This document shows, one piece after another, positions 30,156-39,279 of a stretch of DNA of 64,000 nucleotides. Every line of letters begins with the position of its first letter. Within the stretch, counting starts at the first letter, position 1. Origin of the DNA: Serinicoccus marinus DSM 15273 (GTDB lineage: Bacteria; Actinomycetota; Actinomycetes; Actinomycetales; Dermatophilaceae); assembly GCF_008386315.1 (NCBI RefSeq), contig NZ_CP043808.1, forward strand, positions 3,286,001-3,350,000, read 5' to 3'. A program made the position numbers and the translations under genes. Below the pieces are notes generated by a model. It searched no databases, was not told the origin of the DNA, and saw only the letters and a program-made list of their open reading frames with translations.

Positions 30156-31701
30156 ATGCCCCTGCCCGTCACCCGGACCACCGCCCGACGTCCCTCCGTC
30201 CGGTGGCCCGGGCCCATCTCGGTCCAGGCCGGAGACGGGTCGCTGCCGCACCGGCTGAGCGGCGCCGTGGTCACCGCGATCGCCCGCGGTGAGCTCGCGC
30301 CGGGGGACGCGCTTCCCTCGACCCGCGCGCTGGCCACGCAGGTCGGGGTCGGCCGCGGCGTCGTCGTCCATGCCTACGACGAGCTGGCGGCCGCGGGCTA
30401 CGTCGAGGCTCGCCGGGGCAGCGGCACGGTGGTCCTGCCCGGCGCCGACGTCGCGGCCCGCGCGGCACACCGGCCGGACCCGACCGGACACCCCGTCCGT
30501 CCGCGCGGGTCCGGGGAGACGGCGGACGCACGGGGTGTTCGGTCGGAGGGAGACGCGGACGGACGGGGTGTCCGGTCGCAGATGCAGGCGGACAGCAGGC
30601 CCGTCCGGTCGGCCGCGGGCGCGCTCGACCTCCGCCCGGGCCACCCCGAGCCCGCCCTGATCTCCGACCGGGACTGGCGCGCGGCGTGGCGGCAGGGCAT
30701 ACGGCACACCGGGTGCCGAGGCGCTCAGCCGAGCCCGGCACCCCGAGCTCGAGGCCGCCCTGGCCGACCACCTGCGCCGGATGCGCGGGCTGGTGGTCAG
30801 CCAGGACGAGGTGGTCGTCGTCCCGGGCGCCAGCGCGGCCTTCCGCATCCTCAGCGCCGCGGCCGGGCTCGCCGACCGGACGGTGGCACTGGAGGACCCC
30901 GGCTACCGCCGGGCGCGGGCCGCGTTCGTCCAGGAGGGCGCCCGAGTCCGCCCCGTCCCGGTGGACGACGACGGGCTCGACCCGGCGCTCCTGCACGACA
31001 GCGACGCTGCCGTCTACGTCACGCCGGCCCACCACTACCCGCTGGGCGCACGGATGCCGGTCGCGCGGCGGGTCGAGCTCGTGGAGCGGGCCCGCGCGTG
31101 GGGCCAGCTGGTCGTCGAGGACGACTACGACGGGGAGTTCCGCTACGGCGTGCCGCCGCTGCCCGCGCTGCGCTCGATCCGGGGCGCCGACGCGTGCACC
31201 GCCTACGTGGGGACGGCCAGCAAGATCCTCACCCCCGACCTCGGGCTGGCGTGGCTCGTGCCGCCGAGCCTGGTGCTGCCGGCGGTGCGCGAGGCGCAGG
31301 ACAGCCTGTCGCTGGGAGCCTCACCGGTCGCGGCCCGTGCGCTCGCCCACCTCATCGACACCGGAGCGCTCGGCCGTCACCTGGCTCGGGCCGCACGCCT
31401 CTACCACGCCCGGCGGGACGCGCTCGTGGCCGCGCTCTCGGCCCGCCTGCCCGACCTGCGGGTGAGCGGCGTCGAGGCAGGGCTGCACCTGGTGCTCCTG
31501 CTGGCCGACCCGGCCGCGGACGACCGCGCGACGGCATCCCGGCTGCTCGAGCGCGGCATACGGGTGGAGGCGCTGAGCGACTACTACCTCGCCGCGTCGC
31601 GACCCGGGCTCGTCATCGGGTATGCCCGGATGCCGGAGTCGCGCGCGACGGACGTCGCCCGAGCCGTCGCCGCGTCGGTCGCGGAGGCGGTGCCCCGCTG
31701 A
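30156..31701 (+). CDS. MocR/PdxR-like GntR-aminotransferase regulator, frameshifted
   Basis: Winged-helix domain at residues 20-90 (RGELAPGDALPSTRALATQV, VVVHAYDELAAAGYVEARRG), then a linker, then a PLP aminotransferase-like domain with VVVPGASAAFRIL, DDYDGEFRY and the PLP-lysine motif TASKILTPDLG. The two parts are in different frames: at 30711-30714 (GGGT) one extra base separates RHTG from AEALSRARHPELE. The linker carries three units of the interspersed repeat (30481-30580). With the divergent flavin-oxidase gene this fits a pyridoxal-phosphate sensing regulator. Whether the frameshift is real is undecided. Confidence 0.8.
30481..30580 (+). repeat. Three units of the GGGGTGTCCGGTCG repeat inside the MocR gene
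   Basis: A 22-base inverted pair is perfect: 30481-30502 (CGACCGGACACCCCGTCC...) is the reverse complement of 30557-30578. A third, direct unit lies at 30524-30545, 33 bases before the last. In frame, the direct units encode DARGVRS and DGRGVRS, as in the HTH-citrate synthase. Confidence 0.8.
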
Positions 31702-31760
31702 GCGGATCCGTCCCCTCGGGGGTGTCGCGCTTGCGCTGCGCAGTCCCTACAGTCGGGACC

Positions 31761-32027
31761 ATGGCGACCACGACGGTGCCCGGCGGCGCGGTGCACGACC
31801 TGCCCGACGACCTGCGCGCGGAGCTGACCGACCACGGCGACGCGCTCGAGGCGTGGCTCGACATCACGCCGCTGGCCCGCAACGAGTTCATCTGCTGGGT
31901 CGAGGACGCCAAGCAGGACCGGACGCGCGCCCGGCGGATCCGCCGGACCCGGGAGGAGCTGCAGGAGGGGATGCGGCGCCCATGCTGCTGGCCCGGCTGC
32001 AGCCACCGGGAGCGGACCGGGTCCTGA
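31761..32027 (+). CDS. Short YdeI/OmdA-like protein
   Basis: A protein of 88 residues. LPDDLRAELTDHGDALEAWL and the following ITPLARNEFICWVEDAKQDRTRARRIRRTREEL are the C-terminal pattern of the YdeI/OmpD-associated family (linked to bacteriocin or peptide resistance in some bacteria). The cysteine-rich end GMRRPCCWPGCSHRE is characteristic of a common actinobacterial subgroup. The ATG at 31761 is the only good start. It ends where a leftward fragment begins. Confidence 0.75.
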   Translation: MATTTVPGGAVHDLPDDLRAELTDHGDALEAWLDITPLARNEFICWVEDAKQDRTRARRIRRTREELQEGMRRPCCWPGCSHRERTGS

Positions 32028-32140
32028 CCAGGCCCAGCCGCGCTAGGTCGCGCTCGGCACACCAGTCGCGGGCCTGGGTGACGTCGTCGGCGACGTAGCT
32101 CGGCGTGGCGACCCCCCGCAGCGGCCTCCTGGCGTTCATG
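32028..32140 (-). pseudogene. Short fragment of an unrecognised gene
   Basis: A leftward ATG at 32140 has a good ribosome site (GAGGAGG, 5 bases away) and opens with MNARRPLRGVATPSYVADD followed by VTQARDWCAERDLARLGLV, which looks like real protein. The frame then runs into the antisense of the YdeI-like gene. It probably represents the first 35 residues of a gene whose remainder has been deleted. No family is recognised. Confidence 0.35.
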
Positions 32141-32171
32141 CGGCCTCCTCGTGATCCGGTGACGCCCGAGC

Positions 32172-32852
32172 CTAGCCAGCAGCGCCGACGGACCCCTCGG
32201 TCCCGACCCACGTCCCGTCCGGGCCCGCCTGCACCACCAGGTCCGGGGCGTCCGACCGGTCCCGGATCGCGCGGGCGTTGGCCTCGTCGACCCGCTCGAC
32301 CCAGGCGCGGGCCTCCTGCGGACTCTTGCCGAACTCGACGTGCCGCTCGACCAGCCGGGTCTGCCGCAGCTGCTCGTCGACCTCGACCCACCAGACCGCG
32401 TCGAGCCGGGCCCGCGAGGTCCGCCAGCGCGGGTGCGGGTCCAGCAGGTAGTTGCCCTCGGTGACGACGAGCCGCACCGCGGGCAGCACCACGAGGGCCG
32501 CGGCCACCGGCTGCTCGAGGGTGCGCTCGAAGCCGGGGGCGTAGACCGGGTCGGTCGTGTCGTCGCGCAGGCGGGCCAGGAGCGCGGCATACCCCTCGGC
32601 GTCGAAGGTCTCCGGGGCTCCCTTCACGTCCAGCAGCCCGAGCCGCTCCAGCTGGGCGTCGGCGAGGTGGAAGCCGTCCATCGGCACGTGCCCTACGTGG
32701 CCTGACCCGTGCCGCTCCGCGAGAGCGGCGACCAGGTCCAGCGCGAAGGTCGTCTTGCCCGAGCCCGGCAGCCCGGCGATGCCGAGCAGCGCGCACCCTC
32801 GCGCCGGGACCAGGGCATCGGCGAGGTCGAGCAGGTGCGGGGCGAGCGGCAT
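32172..32852 (-). CDS. Nucleoside/nucleotide kinase family protein (uridine-kinase/phosphoribulokinase-like)
   Basis: A P-loop kinase of 226 residues. Walker A is GIAGLPGSGKTT near residue 24; HVPMDGFHLADAQL supplies the Walker-B-like Asp and the substrate His; VVTEGNYLLDP is the third family motif. The family also includes pantothenate and fructose kinases from actinobacteria, so the substrate is open. ATG 32852 is preceded by one octamer copy. Downstream it ends near the unrecognised fragment. Confidence 0.85.
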   Translation of the reverse strand: MPLAPHLLDLADALVPARGCALLGIAGLPGSGKTTFALDLVAALAERHGSGHVGHVPMDGFHLADAQLERLGLLDVKGAPETFDAEGYAALLARLRDDTTDPVYAPGFERTLEQPVAAALVVLPAVRLVVTEGNYLLDPHPRWRTSRARLDAVWWVEVDEQLRQTRLVERHVEFGKSPQEARAWVERVDEANARAIRDRSDAPDLVVQAGPDGTWVGTEGSVGAAG

Positions 32853-32902
32853 ACCCTCAGCGTCGCAGACGACCGGTGCTCTCCCCCGTGGAACCGCCCG
32901 GA

Positions 32903-33628
32903 TCAGGCGCGCCAGACCGAGACGTGGCTCTCGCTCTCCGCGGTGAACGGCGCGCCGCGCCAGTCCGCGGTCCGGCTCTCCAGTCGCAGCCCCGCCAGGC
33001 GGGCCATGAGGTCGAGCTCGCTGGGCCAGACGTAGCGGAAGTGGTGCGGCCAGTAGCTGTAGGACCCCTCCGCCTCGCGCGAGTAGTGGTGCGACATCGC
33101 CTGCTGCGTCACCGGGTCGTAGGTGTCGAGCCCGACGTGCTCGGCGGAGACGTCGAAGGGGATCGCGACCTGGCCGGGCGGAAGCCGCCGCAGCGCCGGC
33201 ACCCCGACCTCGACGACGAAGCGGCCGCCGGGCCCGAGGTGCCGCGCGGCGTTGGCGAAGCACGCCACCTGCTCGTCCTGCGTGGTGAGGTTGCCGATGG
33301 TGTTGAAGACGAGGTAGACCAGCGCGAAGGTGCCCTCGACCTGCGTGGTCGCCATGTCGCCGATGGTCACCAGGAGGTCGGGCGCCTTGTGACGCAGCTG
33401 CTCGGCCATCGGCTCGGACAGCTCGATCCCCACGACCTCCACCCCCCGCTCCGCCAGGGGTATGCCCACGCGCCCGGTCCCGATGGCCAGCTCCAGCGCG
33501 CGACCCTCACCGGCCAGCTCGGCGAGCCGGTCGACCGTCGGGTCGAGCACGTCCGGCGCGAACATCGCGGCGGAGGCCTCGTCGTAGCTCGCGGCCGTCG
33601 CCTCGTCCCACAGGTCGCTCGTCGTCAT
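32903..33628 (-). CDS. Class I SAM-dependent methyltransferase
   Basis: A protein of 241 residues. Motif I is LELAIGTGRVGIPLAERG near residue 45, with the acidic residue after strand 2 in VVGIELSEPM and motif IV near LVYLVFNTIGN. The later DPVTQQAMSHHYSREAEG stretch is typical of the UbiE-like small-molecule enzymes found beside TA or stress genes. Substrate not predictable. It is followed downstream by the kinase gene with a 50-base gap. Confidence 0.87.
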   Translation of the reverse strand: MTTSDLWDEATAASYDEASAAMFAPDVLDPTVDRLAELAGEGRALELAIGTGRVGIPLAERGVEVVGIELSEPMAEQLRHKAPDLLVTIGDMATTQVEGTFALVYLVFNTIGNLTTQDEQVACFANAARHLGPGGRFVVEVGVPALRRLPPGQVAIPFDVSAEHVGLDTYDPVTQQAMSHHYSREAEGSYSYWPHHFRYVWPSELDLMARLAGLRLESRTADWRGAPFTAESESHVSVWRA

Positions 33629-33688
33629 GGCGCCCAGCCTGGCGCGACACAGACCAGGACGCGAAGGGTTATCGCGCCTGAGCGGCCC

Positions 33689-34135
33689 CTACCTCGACGT
33701 CGCGGCGCCGGCTGCCCGCCGCATACGCATCAGCAGCGCGGCCGACGGCACGACCGAGCCGGAACGATAGGTCGACAGCCGGGAGGGGGACGTGCCGATC
33801 CGGCGGGCGAAGTCCGCCGCCGTCAGACCGCTCGCCCGGATCAGGCGCGTGACCTCGTCGCGGACCTCCGCACGCTCCGCGGCCGCTGCCTCGGCGCGGG
33901 CAGTGTCGATCGCGCGACCCAGAAGCACGGTGACTCCCGAGGCATCGGCATAGTCGAGGTAGTCCTCCACCTGACGGGCTACCGGCCCCCACGGGTCCTG
34001 GCGGATGCGCGCCGTGATCCTGGCCCAGTCACGGACACCTCCACGCTCCAGCAGTGCGATGACCGCCTCGTAGGGCCAGGTGTCCATCGGCTGCCCAGGG
34101 TCGACCTCGACATTGCGGGCAGGACGGGCCGTCAC
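33689..34135 (-). CDS. XRE-type antitoxin-like protein of an AbiEii module
   Basis: A protein of 148 residues starting GTG at 34135, overlapping the toxin-like gene by 4 bases (GTGA). The C-terminal half holds a helix-turn-helix (LIRASGLTAADFARRIGTS, then RLSTYRSGSVVPSAA); the N-terminal half, WPYEAVIALLERGGVRDWAR, is a small helical domain common to antitoxins beside nucleotidyltransferase toxins. It would bind the palindrome at 34834-34851. Antitoxin-after-toxin gene order is the reverse of most systems but frequent in this class. Confidence 0.75.
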   Translation of the reverse strand: MTARPARNVEVDPGQPMDTWPYEAVIALLERGGVRDWARITARIRQDPWGPVARQVEDYLDYADASGVTVLLGRAIDTARAEAAAAERAEVRDEVTRLIRASGLTAADFARRIGTSPSRLSTYRSGSVVPSAALLMRMRRAAGAATSR

Positions 34136-34824
34136 GGTTCCACCGCCCGGAGCAGCCCGTCGGACAACTCCTGACACACGCTCTCGACGGCGTGCCAGTC
34201 GTGCCATCGCGCATCCAGACCCCGGTAGCTGCCGAGCTGCTCGATCACCCGAGAGTCGCGGGGCCGCGGGGCGGCCAGTCGCTCCACCAGCGCTGTCAGC
34301 ACCGAGTCTGCCTCGCCCGAGCGGTCGGCGTAGTAGTCGTCGATGCCGACCAGCACCCTGGTGGCCTCGCCGAGCCCCAGCCGGTCGGCGAGCGCCACGG
34401 TGTCCAGGTAGTCGCGCACCGCGTTGCGCTGCACCACGAGGTATGCCTTGATCCGCAGCATCTCCGGAAGGGGCGGGACGCGGACCGCCGTTCCCACGCG
34501 ACCGCCGACGGGGACCTCCTCGACCTCGAGCGGGCGGGTGCGACGCAGCTGGCGCAACCCCGCTTCGATCCCGTCCAGGGAGCCCAGCAACGTCAGCGGC
34601 GGCGTGCTTGCGCGAACACTGGTGACCCACCCCTCGCTCGCCTCCACCGCCTCCACCACCTGGGCATACCGCTCTGACAGATCGCTGAGCACGTGGTCAT
34701 GGTCCAAGGAGAGACGGTGCCCAGCGTGCAGGGCAGCTGCGGTCCCCCCGACGAGGACGGCCTCAGGGACCATCTGCTGCAGTCGAGCTGCAGAGGCGAG
34801 GACTGCGTCCAGGTCGACATCCAT
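34132..34824 (-). CDS. AbiEii/DUF1814-like nucleotidyltransferase, probable toxin
   Basis: A protein of 230 residues. VLVGGTAAALHAGHRLSLDHDH carries the nucleotidyltransferase pattern (GG..A then D-x-D) of the MenT/AbiEii superfamily, which transfer nucleotides to tRNA or other targets. RIKAYLVVQRNAVRDYLDTVALADRLG near residue 125 is the second conserved helix, also shared with that family. With the downstream XRE gene it makes a two-gene toxin-antitoxin or phage-defence module. Activity is inferred only. Confidence 0.75.
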   Translation of the reverse strand: MDVDLDAVLASAARLQQMVPEAVLVGGTAAALHAGHRLSLDHDHVLSDLSERYAQVVEAVEASEGWVTSVRASTPPLTLLGSLDGIEAGLRQLRRTRPLEVEEVPVGGRVGTAVRVPPLPEMLRIKAYLVVQRNAVRDYLDTVALADRLGLGEATRVLVGIDDYYADRSGEADSVLTALVERLAAPRPRDSRVIEQLGSYRGLDARWHDWHAVESVCQELSDGLLRAVEP

Positions 34825-34833
34825 GGCGAGGAT

Positions 34834-34851
34834 GTTATCGGAACAGATAAC
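34834..34851 (-). promoter_or_regulatory. Operator and promoter of the AbiEii-like module
   Basis: GTTATC-N6-GATAAC is a perfect 18-base palindrome 10 bases upstream of the ATG at 34824. Read leftward, CTGACA and TAACAT are 18 bases apart; the second lies in the palindrome and is about 7 bases from the ATG, so the mRNA should be leaderless and auto-repressed. AT-rich compared with the neighbourhood. Confidence 0.7.
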
Positions 34852-34898
34852 TCACTGTCAGCCTGCCGCCGCGCCGCTCGTGCGGGCACACTGGACCC

Positions 34899-35555
34899 AT
34901 GTCCTCCTTCACCGGCATCCCGCACGCCGCGACCGACTTCTACGCCCGGCTCGAGGAGGACAACACCAAGGAGTTCTGGGCCGCGCACAAGGAGGACTAC
35001 GAGCGGGACGTCCGGGCACCGCTGGTGGCGCTGACCGAGGCGCTCGCGCCGGAGTTCGGCGAGGCCAAGCTCTTCCGCCCGCACCGCGACGTGCGCTTCT
35101 CGAAGGACAAGAGCCCCTACAAGACGCACCAGGGTGCCTACGTGCAGACGGCCGAGGCCACCGGGTGGTACGTCCAGGTGTCCGCCGACGGGCTGCTGCT
35201 CGGCGGCGGCTGCTACCACATGGACTCTCCCCGGCTGAAGGCCTACCGCGCCGCGGTCGACTCGCCCGGGACCGGCCAGCAGCTCGAGCAGATCGTGGCC
35301 GACCTGCGCGGCGGGGACTGGGAGATCAGCGGCGAGCGGGTCAGGACGGCGCCCCGCGGGTGGGACCGGGAGCACGAGCGGATCGAGCTGCTGCGGCACA
35401 AGGACCTCGCCGGCATGCGGTGGGTCGAGAACGGCGACATCGTCACCACGCCCCGGCTCGTCGACGAGGTCCGTGAGCGCTGGGAGCAGGTGCGTCCGCT
35501 GGTCGACTGGCTGGCCGCGACCGACGCCGGTCGACCAGCAGCCGCCGCCCGATGA
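34899..35555 (+). CDS. DUF2461-family protein
   Basis: A protein of 218 residues of the TIGR02453/DUF2461 family: MSSFTGIPHAATDFYARLEE, then RFSKDKSPYKTHQGAYV and GWYVQVSADGLLLGGGCYHM, all highly conserved blocks. The family is widespread but of unknown function, possibly nucleic-acid related. The stop TGA at 35553-35555 overlaps the ATG pair of the next gene (ATGATGA), so the ASCH gene is coupled to it. The start ATG is at 34899. Confidence 0.87.
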   Translation: MSSFTGIPHAATDFYARLEEDNTKEFWAAHKEDYERDVRAPLVALTEALAPEFGEAKLFRPHRDVRFSKDKSPYKTHQGAYVQTAEATGWYVQVSADGLLLGGGCYHMDSPRLKAYRAAVDSPGTGQQLEQIVADLRGGDWEISGERVRTAPRGWDREHERIELLRHKDLAGMRWVENGDIVTTPRLVDEVRERWEQVRPLVDWLAATDAGRPAAAAR

Positions 35556-35765
35556 TGATCCGCCCCGCCGAGCTGGCGGGGATCAAGGCTGGCGACGTCG
35601 CCTGGCCTTCCGCCGGTGGGACCGTCCCCGGGTCAAGGTCGGCACACGGCTGCGCACCGGGGTCGGACTCGTCGAAGTCACCTCGCTGGAGCAGGTGGCC
35701 GCCTTCTCGCTGCGCGCCGAGGACGCCCGCCGTGCCGGGGCCGCGAGCCTCGCTACGCTCCGCAC
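35552..35765 (+). pseudogene. ASCH-domain protein, frameshifted and 3'-truncated
   Basis: Starts MMIRPAELAGIKAGDV in one frame and continues one frame over as LAFRRWDRPRVKVGTRLRTG, VGLVEVTSLEQVAAFSLRA and DARRAG, the RNA-binding ASCH pattern. The shift lies near 35597-35605. After residue 65 the family sequence stops, and the bases become the 3' part of a gene on the other strand. So this gene has lost its end as well as its frame. Confidence 0.75.
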
Positions 35766-36146
35766 CGGAACCTCTCGTGCGAGGTCCTCACCCTCCCCCG
35801 GCAGGTCCCACGTCAGCCGGAGCCGCCCCTGCGCCTGCGGCACGTCCCCGGACTCCTCCACCTCGACCACCTCGACCACCTCGACCGACAGCGGCACCTC
35901 CCCCGGGCCCGCGTGCGCGCGCTCCAGCTGGGCTGTCGCGTCCGCGGGGGTGCTGTCGACGAGCGACACCGCGGAGAGGTCACCGCTCTCCAGCCCTGCG
36001 GCCAGGTCGGTGGCCACCTGTTCCGGGCTCCCCTGCGGCCCGGCGTCGCAGGCCGCCGTGGTCCCGAGGAGGGCGGTGGCCAGCGTCAGGACGAGCAGGC
36101 GTCGCGCGTCCCCCCCGCCCGACGTGGTGCGACGGCGTCCGGTCAT
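35766..36146 (-). pseudogene. Truncated penicillin-binding protein, N-terminal part only
   Basis: From ATG 36146 the protein begins with an export/lipoprotein-like signal (LLVLTLATALLGTTAAC), followed by GSPEQVATDLAAGLESGDLS, AVSLVDSTPADATAQLER and QAQGRLRLTWDLPGEG, the NTF2-like N-terminal domain of MecA-type transpeptidases. The dimerisation and transpeptidase domains (about 450 residues, with SxxK) are absent. The 3' end collides with the truncated ASCH gene. The ATG overlaps the stop of the molybdenum-hydroxylase gene by 4 bases. Confidence 0.7.
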
Positions 36147-38282
36147 CGCGTGGAGGTCGACGTCGCCGCCTCCCACGCCTCGAGCACCCGCCCCGGGGTG
36201 AACGGCAGCTCGCGCAGCCGGACCCCGGTCGCGTCGAAGATCGCGTTGGCGATGGCGGCCGGGACCCCGACGATCCCGACCTCGCCGATGCCCTTGGCGC
36301 CGGTCGCGCCCATCCAGGGGTCGGGCTCGCCGACCCAGCCGACCTCGATGTCCACGACGTCGGCGTGCGCCGCCACGTGGTAGCCCGCGAGGTCGGCGTT
36401 GACGACGTGGCCGAAGCGCGGGTCGCGGTAGGACTCCTCGAAGAGGGCACCGGACAGGCCCATCGTCATGCCGCCGACGAGCTGGCTGCGCGCGGTGCGC
36501 GGGTTCATGATCCGGCCACCGTCGAAGTGGCCGTAGAGGCGCCGCACCCGGACCTCGCCGGACACCTCGCTCACCGCCACCTCGGCGAAGTGCACGCCGA
36601 AGGCCATCCGGGTCACGCCCCACCCCCTTGGGCATCCGGGTGCGCGCGCGGGCCGTGGCGCCCTCGGCGGGCGCGCTGCCGTGCTCCTCCCGGAAGGCCT
36701 GCGCCGCCTCGACCACCGCCGAGCCCCACCCGAAGGTGCCCGTGCTGCCGCCGGCGATGATCGCATAGGGCGCGTCGGTCGTGCCGATCCGCGCCTCGAC
36801 CTGGTCCTGCGGCACGTCCAGCGCCTGCGCGGCGATCTGCGCCAGCACGGTCCACGCGCCGGTGCCGATGTCGCTGGCCTGCATGCTGACGACGTAGCGC
36901 CCGCCGGTATACGTGATCCGCGCCAGGCTCGGGCCCATGCCCATCTGCGGGAAGGCCGCGCACGCCAGGCCCTGCCCGAGCAGCCACTCGCCCTCGCGCC
37001 GACCGCCCGGCTCCCGCTGCTGCTCGAAGCCGAAGATCCGGGCGCCCTCGGTGAGGCAGGTGCTCACGTGGCGGCTGCTCCACGGCTTGCCCGACTCCGG
37101 GTCGACCTCCGGCTCGTTGCGCAGCCGCAGCTCGACCGGGTCGATGCCGGCCTCCCGGGCGAGCTCGTCCATCGCCGTCTCCAGCGCGAACATCCCGGTG
37201 TACTCCCCCGGCGCGCGCATGAAGGTGCCCGGCGCGATGTCGAGGTGCTGCGCGCGGTAGCCGATGCGACGGGTGGCGGAGTCATACATCGCCAGGCTCG
37301 GACCGGCGGTCGGGTCGATCCACGGGATGACCCGGGACACGGGGGCGAAGACGTCGTGCTCGATGGCCTGCAGCCGCCCCTGCTCGTCGGCCGCGAGCGC
37401 CACCCGCTGCCGGGTCTCGGGACGGTAGCCGGTGCCCGCGAACATCTGCGGCCGGGTGAGCGCGAGCTTGACCGCCTGCCCGGGCAGCATCCGCGCCGCC
37501 ATGACCGTGACGATGAGGTGCGGGTGCGGCATACCCTTCGTGCCGAACGAGCCGCCGACGTAGGGCGAGACCACCTCGACCTGGGTCGGCAGCAGCCCGA
37601 ACGCGCCCGCGAGCACGCCCTGCGGCGCGACGACGCCCTGGTTGCTGTCCCACACGGTGAGCCGCGTCGTGCGCGGCTGCAGCCTCGCCCACCGATCGTG
37701 CTCCTCGTGCCAGAGCGCGACGACGCTGTGCGGCTCGATCGGGTTGTGGTGGTTGGTGGGGGTCGCGTAGTCGCCCGCGACCCGGTATGCCGCCCCCGCC
37801 AGGGCGGCGTCGACGTCGCCGACGGTGTGCTGACCTGGGTAGATCCCCATGACCCGTCGCAGCGACCGGACGTCCCGACCGTGCTCGTCGACCCGGACGT
37901 CCGGCTCGCCGGGGGCGTAGTCGACCTGGACGAGGGAGGCGGCATACCTCGCGGTCTCCAGGCTGTCGGCGACCACCGCGGCGACGATCTCCCCCCGGTA
38001 GCGCACCCGCGGCTTGCGCAGGACGGTGAGGGTGGGCAGCGTCGGCAGGGCGAGGCGCGGGGCGTTGTCGTGGGTGAGGACGAGCCGCACGCCGGGCACC
38101 GCGCTCGCCGCCTCGGTGTCGATGCCGGAGATCTCGCCGGCGGCGATCGTGGACAGGACGGGAGCGAGGAAGAGCGCCTCGCCGACCTCGTGCTCGTAGG
38201 CGTAGGGCGCCAGACCTGCGACCTTGAGCGGGGCGTCGACCCGAGCGCGGTCCCGGCCCTGCTCGGTCGCGGCATCGCTCAT
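36143..38282 (-). CDS. Molybdopterin-binding subunit of a xanthine/aldehyde dehydrogenase family enzyme (frameshift)
   Basis: A large catalytic subunit of about 712 residues from ATG 38282. It holds the molybdenum-site motifs VSPYVGGSFGTKG, TFMRAPGEYTGMFALE and, near the end, GATGAKGIGEVGIVG with the catalytic Glu. The type is YagR/PaoC. A one-base shift at the five-C run 36623-36627 separates TRMPK from GWGVTRMAFGVHFAEV. The region just before the shift looks about 50-60 residues shorter than usual. Third gene of a coupled operon (FeS, FAD, Mo subunits), each joined by 4-base overlaps. Confidence 0.85.
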
Positions 38283-39279
38283 GCGTCCTCCTCGGTCAGC
38301 GCGTCCAGCACCGCCGGGACGGCGCGCTGCAGCTGGAGCACCTTGTAGGCGTTGTCGGGACCGGGCGGGCCTGCTCCAGCTCGGCGGCGATCGCCGCGGC
38401 GTAGGCCTCGTGGGTGGCCGGGCCGCCGCGCAGGGCGTCCTCGGCGCGCCGGGCGCGGTGCGGCCTGTGGGCGACCCCGCCGAGCCCGAGCCGCACGTCC
38501 GCGACCCGGCCGTCCTGCACGTCGAGCGCGGCGGCGACGGAGACCGTGGCGAAGGCGTAGGACGCGCGCTCGCGCAGCTTGCGGTAGCGGGAGTGCCCGG
38601 CGAAGCCGGGACCGGCGATCTCGATCGTCGTGATGAGCTCGCTGCGGTCCAGCGTGGTGTCCTGCTCGGGGTGGTCGCCGGGGAGGCGGTGCAGGTCGGC
38701 GAAGTCGATCCGGCGCTCGCCGAGCGGTCCCTCGACGACGACGGTGACGTCCAGCGCGGCGAGCGCGACGCACAGGTCGGAGGGGTGCACCGCGACGCAG
38801 GCGTCGGAGGCGCCGATGAGGGCGTTGTAGGTGCCCAGCCCCTCGATCGCCGAGCAGCCCGAGCCCGGCTCCCGCTTGTTGCACGGGGTGCTCGGGTCCT
38901 GGAAGTAGACGCACCGGGTGCGCTGCAGCAGGTTGCCGCCCATGGTCGCCATGTTGCGCAGCTGGCCGGAGGCCCCCGCGAGCATCGCGGCGCTGACGAC
39001 GGGGAAGCGTCGACGGACGAGCGGGTGCGCGGCGACGTCGGCGTTGCGCGCCAGCGCCCCGACCCGCAGCCCGCCGTCCTCCAGCTCGGTGACCTCGGTG
39101 AGGTCGAGGTGGCTGACGTCGATGAGCCGGTCCGTCTCGCGGATCCCCAGGCGCAGATGGTCGATGAGGTTGGTGCCGCCCGCCAGGTATGCCGCGCTCG
39201 CCCCGTCGTCGGTGGCGCCGACCGTGCGGCGCAGCGCGTCGGCGACGCTCCTCGCCCGCTCATAGGTGAACGGCCTCAC
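38279..39279 (-). CDS. FAD-binding subunit of the molybdenum hydroxylase (frameshift near the end)
   Basis: About 333 residues from the GTG at 39279. The FAD-site motif AAYLAGGTNLIDHLRLG, the second glycine-rich stretch RNMATMGGNLLQRTRCVYF and the 4Fe-4S loop SYRKLR-like C-terminal portion fit the YagS/PaoB medium subunit. The PaoB-type cysteines PCNKREPGSGC are present. Near 38358-38368 one base is missing: ELEQARP must shift frame to reach PDNAYKVLQLQRAVP and the stop at 38279. GTGA overlap with the 2Fe-2S subunit gene upstream. Confidence 0.85.
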
